A stretch of 64,000 nt of DNA from Voacanga thouarsii (Eukaryota > Streptophyta > Magnoliopsida > Gentianales > Apocynaceae), in assembly GCA_026120185.1 (NCBI GenBank), contig JANUWF010001213.1:868001-932000 (forward strand). Reading direction: 5' to 3'. Under the pieces are notes generated by a model that had not been told where the DNA came from, did no database searches, and was given only the letters and a program-made list of their open reading frames with translations. Shown one piece after another: positions 1 through 13,026 of the stretch. Position 1 is the first letter of the stretch; each line of letters begins with the position of its first letter. The position numbers and the translations under genes were made by a program.

Positions 1-5
1 CTAGT

Positions 6-1424
6 GTGTCTCCCTGGGGTGCTCCCATATTGTTTGTGAAGAAGAAGGACAGGAGTATGAGGATATGCATCGACTATAGGGAGCTGAACAAGATCACGGT
101 GAAAAATAAATACCCACTTCCCAGGATTGATGACCTATTTGACCAATTAAAGGGAGCAAAAGTGTTCTCTAAAATAGATCTACGTTCCGGGTATCATCAG
201 TTGCGGATCAAACCTAAAGATATACCAAAAAGTGCTTTCCGAACTCGGTATGGGCATTATGAGTTTCTAGTCATGCCATTTGGATTAACTAACGCGCCAG
301 CAGCTTTCATGGAGTTGATGAATCGGGTCTTCAAGGATGAGCTGGACAGGTTCGTGGTGGTGTTCATAGACGATATCCTAGTATATTCTCCGTCTGAGGA
401 AGCGCATCGGGATCATCTAAAAATGGTATTGCAGAGACTTAGAGAGCAAAAGTTGTATGCTAAATTCAGCAAGTGTGAGTTTTGGCTGGAGAGTGTGTCT
501 TTTCTGGGGCATGTGATTTCTGAGGAGGGGGTCTCTGTTGATCCTAGGAAGATTGAAGCAATAGTTGATTGGCCTAAGCCAACCAATGCAATGGAAGTTA
601 GAAGCTTCTTGGGGTTGGCTGGATACTACCGGAAGTTCGTGGAGGATTTCGCTAAGATTGCTACTCCATTGACTCAGTTGACCCAAAAGAAAGTTCAGTT
701 CAAGTGGAGTGAAGCTTGTGAGAGGAGTTTCCAGGAGTTGAAAAGGTTACTGACGTCGGCACCTGTGTTAGCACTACCGTCTGAGGCAGGGGGATTTTCT
801 ATCTACAGTGATGCTTCGAAGAACTAATTGGGTTGTGTGTTGATGCAGAATGGTAAGGTGATTACCTATGCTTCTCGGCAGTTGAAGCCCTATGAACAAA
901 ATTACCCAACTCACGATTTAGAGTTGGCAGCCGTAGTGTTCGCGCTAAAGATTTGGCGACACTATTTGTATGGAGACTCGTGTGAGGTCTTCACCGATCA
1001 TCAGAGTTTAAAGTACTTATTTACGCAGAAGGAGCTTAACATGAGGCAGAGACGGTGGCTAGAGCTGCTTAAGGATTACGATTTGAAGATCAGATACCAC
1101 CCTGGGAAAGCTAATCAGGTAGCGGATGCTCTTAGTAGGAAGAGGTCTAGCACTTTAGCGGCTCTACTCACGGATCGGGATCGACTTATCGCGGAGTTTG
1201 AAAGATTGGAATTAGAAGTGGTGCAACCGACTTCGGGATGTTTGGCTGCTATGGTGGCACAATCATCTTTGGTAGAAAGAATCAAGGAGGCTCAGTCGGT
1301 GGATGTGGAATTGGAAAAGGAGAGAGCAGTGGCTCTTGGAGGAAATCAGTTGGACTTTCAAATTCATGCGGATGGCAGTTTCGTTTCAGGAGCAGATTAT
1401 GTGTTCCCAATGAGGAGGCATTAA
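6..1424 (+). pseudogene. gypsy reverse transcriptase and RNase H (broken)
   Basis: The first 273 codons are a Ty3-type reverse transcriptase: the CIDYRELN block near residue 25, and the catalytic FIDDILVYS motif near residue 120, both aspartates present. The frame meets a TAA at 825-827, just where the RNase H begins, and continues in the same frame after it with the RNase H (TDHQSLKYL near 995-1020, ending in the conserved [12 protein letters not shown]). Near 1390-1424 the frame is lost and the integrase runs in a different frame (+2 shift relative to the RT). The nonsense codon and frameshift mean no complete polyprotein can be made. Confidence 0.92.
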
Positions 1425-2707
1425 GGGCCGAGGTACTTAAGGAAGCGCACAACTCGAGGTTCTCAGTTCACCCGGGAGGAACCAAAATGTATCGGGATCT
1501 CAAGATGTATTATTGGTGGAGTGGTATGAGGCGGAGTATAGCAGAATATGTATCTAAGTGTTTGGTATGTCAGCAAGTTAAGGTGGAACACCAAAGACCT
1601 ACTGGATTACTTAAGCCTTTGGAAATTCCGGTATGGAAGTGGGAGCATATCACGATGGATTTCGTCATTGGGTTACCTAAGACCAAGACGGGAAAAGATA
1701 CTATTTGGGTGGTGGTGGATAGTCTAACTAAGTCAGTGCACTTCATGCCTATGAAGGTAACAACTTCTATGGAGGAGTTGGTCAAAATGTACATGGATGA
1801 GATTGTCAGGTTGCACGGGGTACCAGTGAGTATAGTGTCAGATAAGGATACCAGGTTTGTGTCCCGATTTTGGAAGAGTTTCAACAAGGCCATGGGAACC
1901 ACCATCGCACTCAGTACGGCATTTCATCCACAAACTGACGGTCAGACAGAGAGGACAATTCAGACATTAGAGGATATGTTGCGGGCTTATGTGTTGGACT
2001 TCAAGGGATGTTGGAGTGACAATTTGGCATTGGTAGAGTTTTCCTACAATAACAGTTATCAAGCCAGCATTGGAATGGCACCGTATGAAGCTCTTTGTGG
2101 ACGGAAGTGTAGGTCTCCAATTTGTTGGGATGACGTAGGGGAAAGAATTATAACCGGACTAGAGTTGGTACAGCTTGCTTCGGATAGAGTATTGGTTATT
2201 CGGGGAAGATTGAAAGCTACCCAGGACTGTCAAAAGAGTTGGGTTAATAGCAAATGAAGGCAATTAGAATTTCAATGTGGTGCGAAAGTATACTTGAAAG
2301 TGTCCCCTACGAAGGATGTAATGAGATTTGGTAAGAGTGGGAAGTTAAGTCCAAGATATGTAGGGCCGTATGAAATCCTTAAGAGAGTAGGAGATTTAGC
2401 TTCCAGGTTAGCTTTGCCGCCAACATTATCCAGGATACACGACGTTTTTCACATATCCCAACTTCGACGGTATGTTCCGGACCCAAATCATATTTTAGAA
2501 ATGTCGCCTTTGCGAAGACGTGAAGACTTGACCTATAAGGAGGTACCGGTAAGGATCATGGATAGGAAGCTGCAAGTTCTGAGACGGAGGACGATACCTT
2601 ACGTTAAGGTGCAATGGTCAAATCACTCGGAGCGAGAAGCGATTTGGGAGTTAGAGGAAGATGCACGCCAAAAGTATCCGTTCCTATTTGAGGACCAAGG
2701 TGCATAA
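1400..2707 (+). pseudogene. gypsy integrase with chromodomain (broken)
   Basis: Integrase in the frame of position 1238. The zinc-binding HHCC region ends in CLVCQQVK (about 1555-1580). The DDE core is readable: D in MDFVIGLP, D in VSDKDTRF, E in QTDGQTERT, so all three acidic residues are kept. A TGA at 2255-2257 interrupts the frame; the same frame resumes at once and covers the GPY/F-like module (GKLSPRYVGPYEIL) and a chromodomain (residues RIMDRKLQVLR through IWELEEDARQKYPFL). Chromodomains of this group are thought to guide insertion to heterochromatin. The product would be truncated before the targeting domain. Confidence 0.92.
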
Positions 2708-2730
2708 GTTTCGAGGACGAAACTTTATGT

Positions 2731-2743
2731 AAGGAGGGTGGAA
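2731..2743 (+). other. polypurine tract of the gypsy element
   Basis: A purine-rich run, AAGGAGGGTGGAA, directly before the LTR start TGTGAGCC. It would prime plus-strand DNA synthesis. Confidence 0.75.
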
Positions 2744-4453
2744 TGTGAGCCCACTGACTTCTCTTCTTTCATAGGCTTATTGGGCTGTGGTTTTTAGTTT
2801 ATTTTAATTAGTGGGCTAGGGTCCATAAGGCTAAAAAAATTAAGTATTATAAGTTGAGGGGCTAAGTGCAATTATTTAGTTAGGGGGCTTTTATTAATTT
2901 TTCATTATAGGATCAGGCATGTTCTAAACGGTTACATTATTTCTGAAGCTATTCTAGAAGAGGAGAAGAGGGAAGAGAAGGGAGAATCTGATAAGGGACT
3001 TGAGCCTTTAGCATCAACTCTTGGTAAGTTAACTTTCCCCTTGTGTTTTATGGTGTTTGTAACCTAAAATTGAGATAAATTGTTCTTGAATTGAAGTTAG
3101 ACTAGTAGGGTTCTAAATTGGGAAAAATTGATTGGAGGATTAATTGTATTATTTGGGTTTTAATTGAAGGTGAATAAGTGTTTGGAGGCTTAAGTGGAAG
3201 CTTTAGGAGGTTCCAAGAGGCTAAATTCAGTACGTAAGGAAATTGGGTTTTCCTGATTTTAGTACTGGTTACTGTTTCCTTCAAAATCAGTGATGTCTTT
3301 TGATTTCTTTATGAAAGTGGTATTTTGATTATATGAAAATGGTATTGAGCATGATATGTTAATTGTTATTCATGTACCAATGGTTATGTTCGTCGAAAGT
3401 TATGAGTTTAAGCTTAGTTTTATGCCTATGTATTGCTTTTCTGATTCATGTGATGTTGAATGCTTGTGGGTTTCGTTTTGGTAGGGAATTCCCGAACTTT
3501 ATAAGCTATAAGGCCCTACTAGGGGAATACAATACCTAGGATAAGCTAAGGCCCTTCTTCCAATGGGATATAATAATTGGAAGACTGATCAGTTAAGCCA
3601 AATCAAATCCCCAAGCATGAATCATCTTCGTGAATTAAGCCTTGTTTAAGCATGTTTAAGTATGTATACATGATTTTTTTTTTTTTTTGTGCACAGATGG
3701 TATTCTTCATTATTAAAGTGGGTGGTAAAAAAAAAACTACATTTTTGGTCTGAAAAGTTATAGGTTGGTTTTGGGTGTTCTAGAAATCGCGCCTGCGCAT
3801 TCTAGAATACACCCGGCGCCGAGTACACTCTGTTTTGACTCTGGTGCCGGTTTTTCTCTGTTACAGTGATGGTTTTCTCGCTTGTTTCGATCACATTATT
3901 TTCACTGAATAAACCACACCAGTTCGATATTTATGTGCCAAATATGCCTCTTGGGTTCAGTAAAGAGTAAGGTTAAGAGATTCATTGTTCATCTTTTCCT
4001 CCTTCTTCTTTTTGGGTGATACACTGAGATCTTCACATGGTGCGACCAACCCACCAGGGAGACATTTTAAGACCCCACGAGTTTTGTTGTACCTTAAATT
4101 TCTAAACTCTTTTGATCAAACGTTTTGTAAATATATATGTATATGTAGCATGCTCAATCCCGGGTAGGCCAAATTTCCTTACTGAGCTAATGAGCTCACC
4201 CCTTATTTATCATTTTGCAGGTTCTCAGTTCGATGAGGATGAGTTAGAAGAATGGTTTGAAGAGGATCTAGAGTGATTAATTGTTTTTCATTTTTGTTCA
4301 GTTTTATGTATGTTTTGTTTTGGATTTAAAAACGATATAAGGATATTCTTTAAGTATTACTAGAATGTTATGTTCTTGTTATTTATGGTATGTAAGGGTT
4401 CGACATTTCTTTTTGAGGTGTTGCCATGTCATCCTCGGCTTTGGGGCGTGATA
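2744..4453 (+). repeat. 3' LTR of the gypsy element
   Basis: About 1.71 kb of non-coding sequence starting TGTGAGCCCAC next to the polypurine tract and ending GGGGCGTGATA (the canonical CA end has become TA). Near the 3' end are features common to Tekay LTRs: the ACTGAGCTAATGAGCTCACCCC region (from about 4179) and GTTCTCAGTTCGATGAGGAT (from about 4221). The start and end are supported by homologous copia sequence resuming at 4454. It holds no gene. Confidence 0.8.
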
Positions 4454-5070
4454 GTATGTTCCTGATTCTAGTGTCAATATTATTTCATTAGGTATGATGG
4501 CATAAAAAAGATACAAGTATGTTGGAGTTGGAAAGTCTTGCAAAATATACAAAGAGAACTATCTGGTTATGCAAGGAAGAAAAAAGAGCAAAAACATCTA
4601 CCATCTTGATGGTCATTCCTTGAAGAAGCGACTTGAAGGAAGTAAAACGAAAGAAGCAACAGAGAAGAAGACTGCAAGGATTATAAATAGAGTTAGGTTT
4701 TCAGATTCTATTGTAATTTGAAAATTTGAAAAAATGGAGGATTTGTTGAATTTTTGTTAATCCCACATGGGATAATTTAAAAAGAGTAAGGGAGGCTTTC
4801 CTTATAAATAGGTTAGTATTATTTTGAAGAGAGTGCATCAACTCATTGAGCCTAGTAAATTGGGAGATTTTTGGGTCTTGAGTTATTTTGTAAAGGTTTA
4901 TAATTTTGTCCGTCCAAAAATTACATAGTGGAGTGTTTCCCTTCGAGATCGTGAATGTAGGTCTAATTGAGAGAGTGAACCACGTTAAATTTTCGTATTG
5001 TATTTTATTTATTTATTTTCTTTCCGCTTTTCTATATAATTGTGTGTTGCTTCCGTTACCCATCCCAACA
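4454..5070 (+). mobile_element. family A non-autonomous copia element, 3' end
   Basis: Matches, in inverse orientation, the 3' end of the complete family A element at 40663-42842. It starts in the protease/pre-integrase stretch and runs into the 3' LTR (4743-5070) through a polypurine stretch, AAAAAATGGAGGATT. The left side is cut by the gypsy insertion. The right side abuts a fragment of a DC1 gene copy at 5071. The internal junction, pre-integrase sequence running straight into the 3' untranslated end with no integrase, RT or RNase H between, is the same as in the other copy. Confidence 0.85.
4743..5070 (+). repeat. LTR of the family A copia element
   Basis: 328 bp, starts TGTTGAATTTTTGTTAATCC and ends CCCATCCCAACA. 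It is the inverse-orientation match of the LTRs at 40663-41002 and 42502-42842. GATAC at 5071-5075 would be the right TSD copy; the left copy is outside the window. Confidence 0.85.
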
Positions 5071-5306
5071 GATACATGGAGGAAATAATTGTTGCATTCC
5101 TTACAGCTATAATATGAATCACAGATAGGCAAAATACAACCATCACAAATCAATGCTTCTTCAATTTTTATCTCTTTCTTATCATGCTCATCACCATTTG
5201 AAAGAACCAAAGGATGCTCATAACTGAAATGGATAATCTCTAGTAATAATTCTTGTTGATGATCATGTTGCTCAAGAAATCCTTTGTCAATTCTACAAAA
5301 AAATAT
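5071..5306 (-). pseudogene. DC1-domain gene copy, fragment 1
   Basis: Clearly homologous to 37890-38170 of the larger DC1 locus, and on the same strand. It encodes the linker and the start of a DC1 (C1-like zinc-binding) domain: LICDGCILPICDSYYSCKEC, with the CxxC pairs intact. At the codon where the larger locus has a TAG stop, this copy still has GAG-ATA (Glu-Ile). It is cut on the low side by the family A LTR at 5070 and on the high side by copia B1; the rest resumes at 14467. No functional product is possible. Confidence 0.87.
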
Positions 5307-5823
5307 TGATGGGAAAATCGGATAAATTTTTCCTCTAAAAAAATTAGTGAAATGAACCGATTCAATAGTTCCTAAAAAAACTAGAGGACACTGTCTCTCT
5401 TAAATTCCAATCTCCTATTAGAATTTATGTGCACAGTGTATTATCACAACCTACACCCGTGTATACACAAATAGTACATACACGCGAATAGTAAAATACA
5501 CCCAAATAAACAATACAAAATATTACAAATAAACCCGACAAATAATATTGAATACTATATTACAATTGAAAAGAAACTACAATAATAACAATAAATAAAT
5601 ACGAAAATAAAGAAATAACACACCTAGAATTGATAATGGAGTTTTGTCAAATTTGCCTAATCTCCAAGCACCACTTAAACTACCCGCTTTTATTTATATG
5701 CGGGAGAAGAGATTATTGGTATTGTTAAGTAAAAGAACCAAACAAGGCCATATATTTATAAGGCACAAATAGTAGTGGAAAGTCTTAGAAATTCGATGTG
5801 GGAGATGCAAGGCATTCATAACA
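5307..5823 (-). repeat. 3' LTR of copia B1
   Basis: 517 bp, starts TGATGGGAAAATCGG and ends GCATTCATAACA. It matches the other three family B LTRs in this window. Confidence 0.9.
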
Positions 5824-5974
5824 AATCTCCACCTTAACTTGCATCCTAAACGCAATTTCTAGTCTTACCAAATACAAATCTTCTCAATCAAATAAAAACA
5901 GTCCTCGCAGTGCTTCCAAATTTGTGCCGTCTGGCGCCAACTTAAATGTGCAGGATATTGACCAAGTCTAAACA

Positions 5975-7520
5975 ATGTTCAAACTTGGCTCTTGTAACCA
6001 CCTTGGTCAGCATATCTGTAGGATTCTCCGTAGTGCGAATCTTTTGGAGAAGTAACTCCTCTTCCTTGAGAATTTCCCGCACAAAGTGATAGCAAACATC
6101 AATGTGCTTCGTTCTTGCTTGAAAGATTTGATTCTTTGCTAAGTATATAGCTCTCTAACTATCAGAATATGCCTTAAGATGTTTCTAACCAATTCCCAAT
6201 TCTTTAAACAATCCTTGAAGCCAAATTACCTCCATTATAGCTTCTGTAATCACTATATACTCTAGCTCTGTTGTAGATAAAGCTACCGTTGATTGCAAAG
6301 TAGACTTCTAACTAACTGGTGCCTTGGCAAAAGTGAACAAATAGCCAGTTGTAGACTGTCGCTTATCTAAGTCACATGCATAGATAGAAGCACAATATCC
6401 AACTATGCGTTGACGAAGTGATTTATCCCTCTTAAACTCTAAACCAACATCTATAGTATCTTGAATATACTGTAGAATCCATTTCACAGCTTGCCAATGA
6501 CCCTTGCATGGATCATGCATGTACCTACTCACAATACTAACAACTTGTGAAATATCGGGTCTCGTACATACCATTGCATATATCAAGTTACCAATTGCAT
6601 TTGCATACGGGACTTTCGTCATGTACTCTTGTTCTTCATTCATCTTTAGAGATAACTGGCTACTGAGTTTCAAATGAGGAGCAAGTTGGGTACTTATAGG
6701 TTTTAAATCTTCATTCATACCAAAACGTTGTAGTACGTTCTTCAAATATTGCTTCTATGTCAACCAAAGCTTACCTCTCTTTCAATCCCTATTTATCTCC
6801 ATGCCAAGAATCTTCTTGGCTTCTCCCAAATCTGTCATCTCGAACTCTTTACTCAACTGAGCGTTCAGTCTGTCAATCTCAGCTTGGCTCTTTGCTGCTA
6901 TCAACATATCATCAACGTACAAGAGTAAGTAGATATAGGACCCAACTTGAAGTCTATGCAAATACATACAATGATCATATTTACTTCTTGTGTACCTCTG
7001 ACCCTTCATAAACTTGTCAAATCATTTGTACCACTGCCTCGGTGATTGCTTTAATCCGCACAACGATTTGTTCAGCTTGCAAACCTAATTTTCTTTACCA
7101 GCAACCTTGAACCCTTCTGGCTAAGTCCTATAGATTTCCTCCTTCAAGTCACCGAGTAGGAACGCGGTCTTCGCATCAAGTTAAGCTAACTCCAAATTCA
7201 ACTATATTACCAAAGCCAACAAATTTCTAAAAGAGGAATGTTTAACAATTGGAGAAAATACCTCATCATAATCAATTCCTTTCTTCTGAGCGTAACCTTT
7301 ACCCACCAATCTTACCTTGTAGTGAACATCATCCTTGTCAGGAAGTCCTTCTTTCTTTGCAAATACCCACTTGCATCCGATTGCCTTCTTGCTCTTTGGT
7401 AGTTGTGTCAGCTTCCATGTCTTTTTTCCTGTAGAGATTTTATTTCTTCTTTTATTGCACCTTTCCATCTACCATTTTCTAGGTTTCGAACGGCTTTTGA
7501 AAAGGTGGATGGAACATTAT
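5975..7520 (-). pseudogene. copia B1 reverse transcriptase and RNase H remnants
   Basis: Read right to left. The RT N-terminal part (KSKKAIGCKWVFAKK, GYAQKKGIDYDEVFSPIVKHSS) is at about 7200-7430. The catalytic block, with an intact YVDDMLIA, is at about 6900-6930. Then come the connection and RNase H (6308-6745), with PYANAIGNLIYAM and a damaged YCASIYACDLDKRQSTTGY, where the family normally has SDYAGD. The C-terminal RNase H (about 5975-6300) is broken by stops. Several frameshifts separate the blocks. This copy keeps the YVDD tetrad that copia B2 has lost. Confidence 0.88.
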
Positions 7521-7529
7521 CAACAACTG

Positions 7530-9093
7530 GATGTGCATAAGCCACCATGTTAGTAAAACGAGCAGGTTTATGGATTTCTTGTCTTGTTCCTCTAGTGGCA
7601 ATTGACTCTGATTACTAAAGGGGTGCTTGGGTCGGAACCTTTTCCTTATCTGACTCTTCTTCTATCATGGGAAAGTCACTGGTGATGCCTTTTACTGGGG
7701 TCACCACCGTCTGTTCAAACTCCACCTTCTTCGGCATACACTCCACCTGCTACGGAGTACCATCAGTCCATTCTGAATTTGCATTTTTCAACATGGTAGA
7801 TTCATCAAATGTTACATCCCTGCTGATAATTATCTTCTTTACCTCTAGACACCAGAAATAGTATCCTTTAAATCTAGTATTAAAACCCATAAAGATACCC
7901 TTCTTTACTTACAGATCTAACTTTGATTCATTCACATGATAATATGTAGTAGAACAAAAAATATGCAAAGAATCATAATCTGTTGTAGGTTTTTCGGACC
8001 ATACCTCTAAAGGAGTCTTGCCTTCCAATACAGATGTCAACAAGCGGTTGATGAGATGTTGAGCGTGTGTCACAGTTTCGGCCCAAAATTTTCTGCCTAA
8101 CCCGGCATTAGATAGCATACAACGAACTTTCTCCACAAGTGTCTTGTTCATGCGCTTTGATACCACACTCTTGGCATACCTCCAGGAAAGGATCACTCTT
8201 GTATTCCCCACCGGTATCTGTTCGGAAAACTTTAATCTTCCTTTTTGTCTGGTTTTCAACTTGAGCCTTCCACTTAAGGAAAACCCCAAACACATCATCT
8301 TTGTTCTTCATAGAAAACAACCACACTCTTCTAGAAAAATCATCAACAAAAGTAACAAAATAATGCCTAACTCTAACAGATGGGGTCTTGGCACGTCCCC
8401 ACACGTTTGAGTGCACATAATCTAAAATACCCACGGTATTGTAGATAACAGTGCCAATCATCACTCTTCGTTATTTTCCCAGCACACAATGCTCACAAAA
8501 TTCTAATTTACAAGTCTTCGTACCTTTCAATAATCCTTACTTGGCAAGAATTTGTAAGGATTTTTCACCAGCATATCCCAAATGCATGTGCCACAACTTT
8601 ATTACCTCTGTATCCTTCTTGTTACTAAAAGTTGCAGCTGCCACTATCCCAGTCACTGTACTGTCTTGATAGTAATACAGATTGTTCTTTCTCACGCCTT
8701 TCAACATCATAAGTACTCCTGAAGTAACTTTAAGAATTCCATGTCGCAGTGTTACAATTTGGCCTTGTGATTCTAAGGCCCCCAAAGAGATGAGATTCTT
8801 CTTTAGCTTTGGCACGTACTGCACCTCCTTCAAAATTTTGGTGGATCTATCATGATTTGGTATCTTGATTGAACCTATCCTAACTGTTTTACATGAATTA
8901 TCATTGCCTATGTAAACAACCCCACTATTAAATTCCTCGAAGTCAAAAAACCACTCTCGGATAGGAGGCATATTATAGGTGCAACCTGAATCCAGAATCC
9001 ATTCATCTTGCTGTGATGTTGATGGTGAAACTACCAAAGAAATATCTGATTCTACATAGCTTTTGTATTCGACAACATTTGCATCTTGCGGAG
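7530..9093 (-). pseudogene. copia B1 integrase and protease remnants
   Basis: Protease with the DSG active-site triplet in WILDSGCTYNM (about 8975-9010), followed by the pre-integrase segment ending LWHMHLGYAGEKSLQIL. Integrase core pieces (YVTFVDDFSRRVW; FRTDTGGEYKSDPFLEVCQECGI) lie at 8108-8464, and the MNKTLVEKVRCMLSNAGLGRKFWAE block at 7909-8200. The acidic linker region follows leftwards to about 7530. Frameshifts and stops break it at several places. The solo LTR at 9094 separates it from the zinc knuckle. Confidence 0.86.
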
Positions 9094-12000
9094 TGTAACA
9101 CCCCACCTACTTACGTAACCCAAAATAGGTCAGGGATGCTGCCCCGTCCTTTGGACTAGAGGTCTTTATAACGAAAGAATAAAAGGAATTCAACTTTTAA
9201 AGAAGGTCTAAGAGAAAATTTAACTTTTAAAAAAAAAAAACTTCAATAGTTATACAAAAGTTTTCACATAAAATTAATATTCAAAGTAAATATCCAACAA
9301 ATGGACAAAGAAATTTCATAACAAAAGCTTCAAGCTACTAATCTTCCAACCTGATCAAGACTTGAGGCACCATGAAAATATGAGTTCAAAATAGTGTGAG
9401 ATTGGTTATCTCAGTACGCCCCGTGTGTGAGTTGGGCTAAGAAAACAAAACACTTTTCATGATGAATGCACTAACAGTATATCAATAGCTTTATCATACC
9501 TTCTTTACAAAATTTAATTCTCACTTCTTGAAAGATAGCAGTGAGAAGTCATGAAGCAAAATGCTCTTAAAATATTTTGTTTGGAAAGATATGAATAATC
9601 AAAGGATATTAAGCTTCGAATAAAATTCCAAGGTCACTTTAGAACAGTTCCACGGAAATAGTTCATCAATTAAAAGCAACCAAGTTAATGTGACAGGGCA
9701 CAGAGGTGGCTCTCACACCAGGTGAAGCACATGACCCCCGTCAGTCGGTGAAAGGGCATAGAGGTGGCTCTCACTTCTGTGAAGCACTTAACCCCAAACA
9801 CTTGGTAGGTGTACATCCTACCGAGTGAGAATCTCCTCCTTCTCTCACTCAATCCAATCCGGTTGCCCCACTTTTGACCGTCAGTTCTACTAGAACCCCG
9901 TCGCTAGCTGAGGACGGCTCAACCTTCTATACTGACTCCCTGATCGAAAAGAGTCAACCTCTCAGAGGTGGCCACTTGCTGAGAGATATCCCCAGACCAA
10001 CCAAATGCTAGTATAAAGGTCTAGCCCCCATTGAGTACTCAATGTTATTCAATCTTCACAATTCATAAGGCTCCAAAGCGGAACCTACAAAATTAGCTCA
10101 ATACAAATCCAAACAGCATTTTTCAACTCGCACAAAGATTTTATAAGGCATGGTTCTAAGTCAATAATTTATTCCAAGTATTCATAGTGAAGAAGCCACA
10201 TGCTCAAATAAATCATGCTATGATTTTCGAAAAGTATATGCATGATCAAGAATTCATCTCTTGCATATTCAAAAAAAATCAAAATGTTTGATGCTTGGCT
10301 CCTAAGTCACGCTTGACACATTTTAAAATTTATAAATCTAGAAATTTCTAAAATTAGAAGTTTTTCAAATGTAGAAAGTTTCCAAAATAAGAAGGTTCCA
10401 AATATAGAAGTTTTCAATAGTTAGCTATCGTGCTAAAATTTCGTATTTGCAAGAGATACTCACCAACCTTTCTTTCAAACCAAGATAATAAAATAAAATC
10501 AATTTCATAAATGTAAGGGAACTTACATTATCCTTAAGTTTAGGGTATGAACTCTAGTAAGTTGGTCCTTAGCCTTGACAATCCTCCAAATCTAGCAAAT
10601 AGTTCATATAAATTAATCACAGCATTTCCTAGATCATCCCAAACAAAATTCAAATCCATATTACACACCAAGCATATATCATGCCTATACTATCCTTTGC
10701 TTGCCAAATAATACCAATGAACAGCAAGCATAAACTCTACATATACTCAGCACCTAAGACCTTCCATCAATCCCTTAGAAAGCATAAAATCCACCCTTTA
10801 ACATTTCTCACGAAATTAAATCAAACCGAGCAATTTTCACAAAACCCCTTAGCTGCCTTTAATTTTCAGCAACCATAGTCTAAACTCCTAAGGGTAAAAA
10901 CCCTATATGAACCACTCTGATTGACCTCAAATTTTTCTGGCACATAGCTTAACATGCTGTGAAAGAAATACACTAAGCACATTCAGAAAATTAAGCTCAT
11001 ACAAGTCGCAAAAAATTCTGAACCCAAACTGCTCAAATCTGACTCAATTCTGGCCATGCTAAAAAGAAAATTAATAACTTCCAACTTTGACCCCATTTTA
11101 ATCCTAAATTTTCCAGATAGTTTAAGAACATAAAGGCCTGAATTATCAACCTTTTTACCTGAGCAAACCATGCTCAAAACAGATTACAAACCAATTTGTA
11201 AAACAGTTTACAAAACGGTGAACAGTGACTTCTGAAAATCCCCTGTTCTTAGTTTTTTTTTTTTTTTTCCTTTGAAAATTTTCTGCAATAAACCAGAGTA
11301 ACTTCTAGAATAATACTCCACATGAAAACATAATATTTATGTATTGAAACAAGTCTCAAAAAGTTTCTTCAAAAATCCAATTCGGTCCTGCATTCTCTTG
11401 AGGTCAATTGACAGCTACCAAATAAACAGCAAAACTTCAGCTTTCATCATGCATTCGGTTCTCTTGAAAATAAAACAAATAGAAGAGACAAATAGGAGCA
11501 AATATTGTGCAACTATCCACAGCCTCCATATGCATTCAGTCCATGAAAAGAAATAAATAGAAGAGAACAAATAGAAGGGATAAATAGAGGTAAGCATCCG
11601 GTTCATGAAAAGGAACAAGTAGAAGAAAACAAATTGCAGCAATCATTCTCCATTTAAAATTTGTGCACAAAGGGACAAATAAAATCAATCAGTAGGCCTT
11701 GTAATTTCCATTTCAATTTCGTGCACAATGAGACAAATAGAAGTAACCAGCATGCCTTGCAATTTTCTATTTAAAATTCGCACACAAGGAGACAACTAAA
11801 GCAGCCAGCATGTCGGTAAAATCTATTCAAAACATATACACATGCTGCCTTTTTTTTTTCCAATAGAAAATAAAAGAAGAATCAAGCTTATCACCTCTTG
11901 ATATCCTTTTAGAAGAAGAGAAGACCAACCTAAGATGTTAGTTGATGTGTGTGTCGGCCCCAATAACAAAACTGAAGAGAGTTTGCTGTGAAGTCGGTTA

Positions 12001-13026
12001 AGGAAATATGTATGTGTGTCAGCTATTTTGCTCACTATGGCAGCATCTTGTTGTTCAAGTTGAAGAGGGAATTGTGCACCATTGGAGAGGGGAAGCAGTG
12101 CACGATGATGGCTAAAGTTCTTCTGAGTTCCAAGAGTTCCTAGGAGTGAAGGTGAGCTGAGACTTTCCTTAGGCAAAGGAAGGAAACTCGCGAAGTTAGG
12201 AGGCGGGAGGGGGGGGGAATTAGGATGTTTCGGTTGATAGGATGATTGATTAATTAGTGGTCTAAACTGAATTTCGGGAGGATTATGGAAGGTTCAAACT
12301 TTCATAATGGCCTAGATAGAGTTTCCAAATTTCCGATGGAGTACGATTGTGCTTTGTCTTTTGTAAATCAACCACCAATCGAGGGTGTTGAAATGGTCAA
12401 GTTTGGTGGCTGCATAAGAAGGAATTATTCAAGACTTGAGCATTCCTATAAGACTTGACCGAGATAAAAGAAGCTTTGGGAGAAAACTTGTTTTTAATTC
12501 GAAACTAAAAAAAAAAAAAACAGCCTTTGACTAGCCATGAGAAATACTAGGGGTGGTTGGCAACAAAGGAGGGAAAAAGAAAATTAATAGATGACCAACC
12601 AAGGATGGAAGATATACTAGCTTTTTAGGAATGATGATGATAATAAAAATAATATTTTTCATGTAAAGTATTTTATGACACAATAATCAAATAATGCCTT
12701 CCACTATTCCTAAATATCCTCCATTCCAAAACCAAAGAAAGCCCAAAAGTAACCTTCGAAAATGAAGAAAAAGGTTTTGGATTCAAGTAAAGCGGCACTT
12801 TTTTTTTTTTATGATATTTTCGGATCGAGTCTCGATCCAAAATCCATCCTGAATACTTTTCTTAATCTGAACACGTATTCAAATAAATTTAAAATATGCA
12901 CATATTACCACCACACAACCTTGCAGATTCATGAAGCAAGCATATGTCATGTTCAAATATATATATGTTCATATTCAATGCATGCTAATTCTCTTAAATT
13001 AGGTGTGACCAGAGTGGGGTATTACA
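9094..13026 (-). mobile_element. gypsy solo LTR, 3.9 kb, inside copia B1
   Basis: Starts TGTAACACCCC and ends GGGGTATTACA, the partly inverted ends typical of long Tekay-type LTRs. The flanks are CGGAG (9089-9093) and TGGAG (13027-13031). The empty site in copia B2 (near 33206) reads TTGCGGAGCCTTCC, so this is a 5-bp TSD with one C-to-T change. No internal polyprotein, primer-binding site or second LTR is seen, so it is a solo LTR. Minus orientation is inferred by comparison with the 1.7-kb LTR at 2744. Contains the palindrome TTGAGTACTCAA at about 10032. ORFs in it look accidental. Confidence 0.85.

Larger units (their letters stand above)
1..4453 (+). mobile_element. Ty3/gypsy chromovirus (Tekay/Del-like), 3' part, decayed
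   Basis: The 3' two thirds of an LTR retrotransposon: reverse transcriptase, RNase H, integrase and a C-terminal chromodomain, then a polypurine tract and a 3' LTR. This domain order, with the chromodomain last, marks a plant chromovirus of the Tekay/Del type. The 5' LTR, gag and protease lie left of the window. The element sits inside a family A copia element: the base after the LTR resumes that copia sequence, which is present uninterrupted (inverse orientation) near 41223-41293. GTATG at 4454-4458 would be the right-hand copy of the 5-bp TSD; the left copy cannot be seen. Stops and a frameshift show that it is inactive. Confidence 0.93.

Noticed and set aside
417..686. Minus-strand ORF opposite the gypsy reverse transcriptase
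   Set aside because: Shadow of the RT coding frame; no domain of its own.
1570..1905. Minus-strand 111-codon ORF opposite the integrase
   Set aside because: Shadow of the integrase frame.
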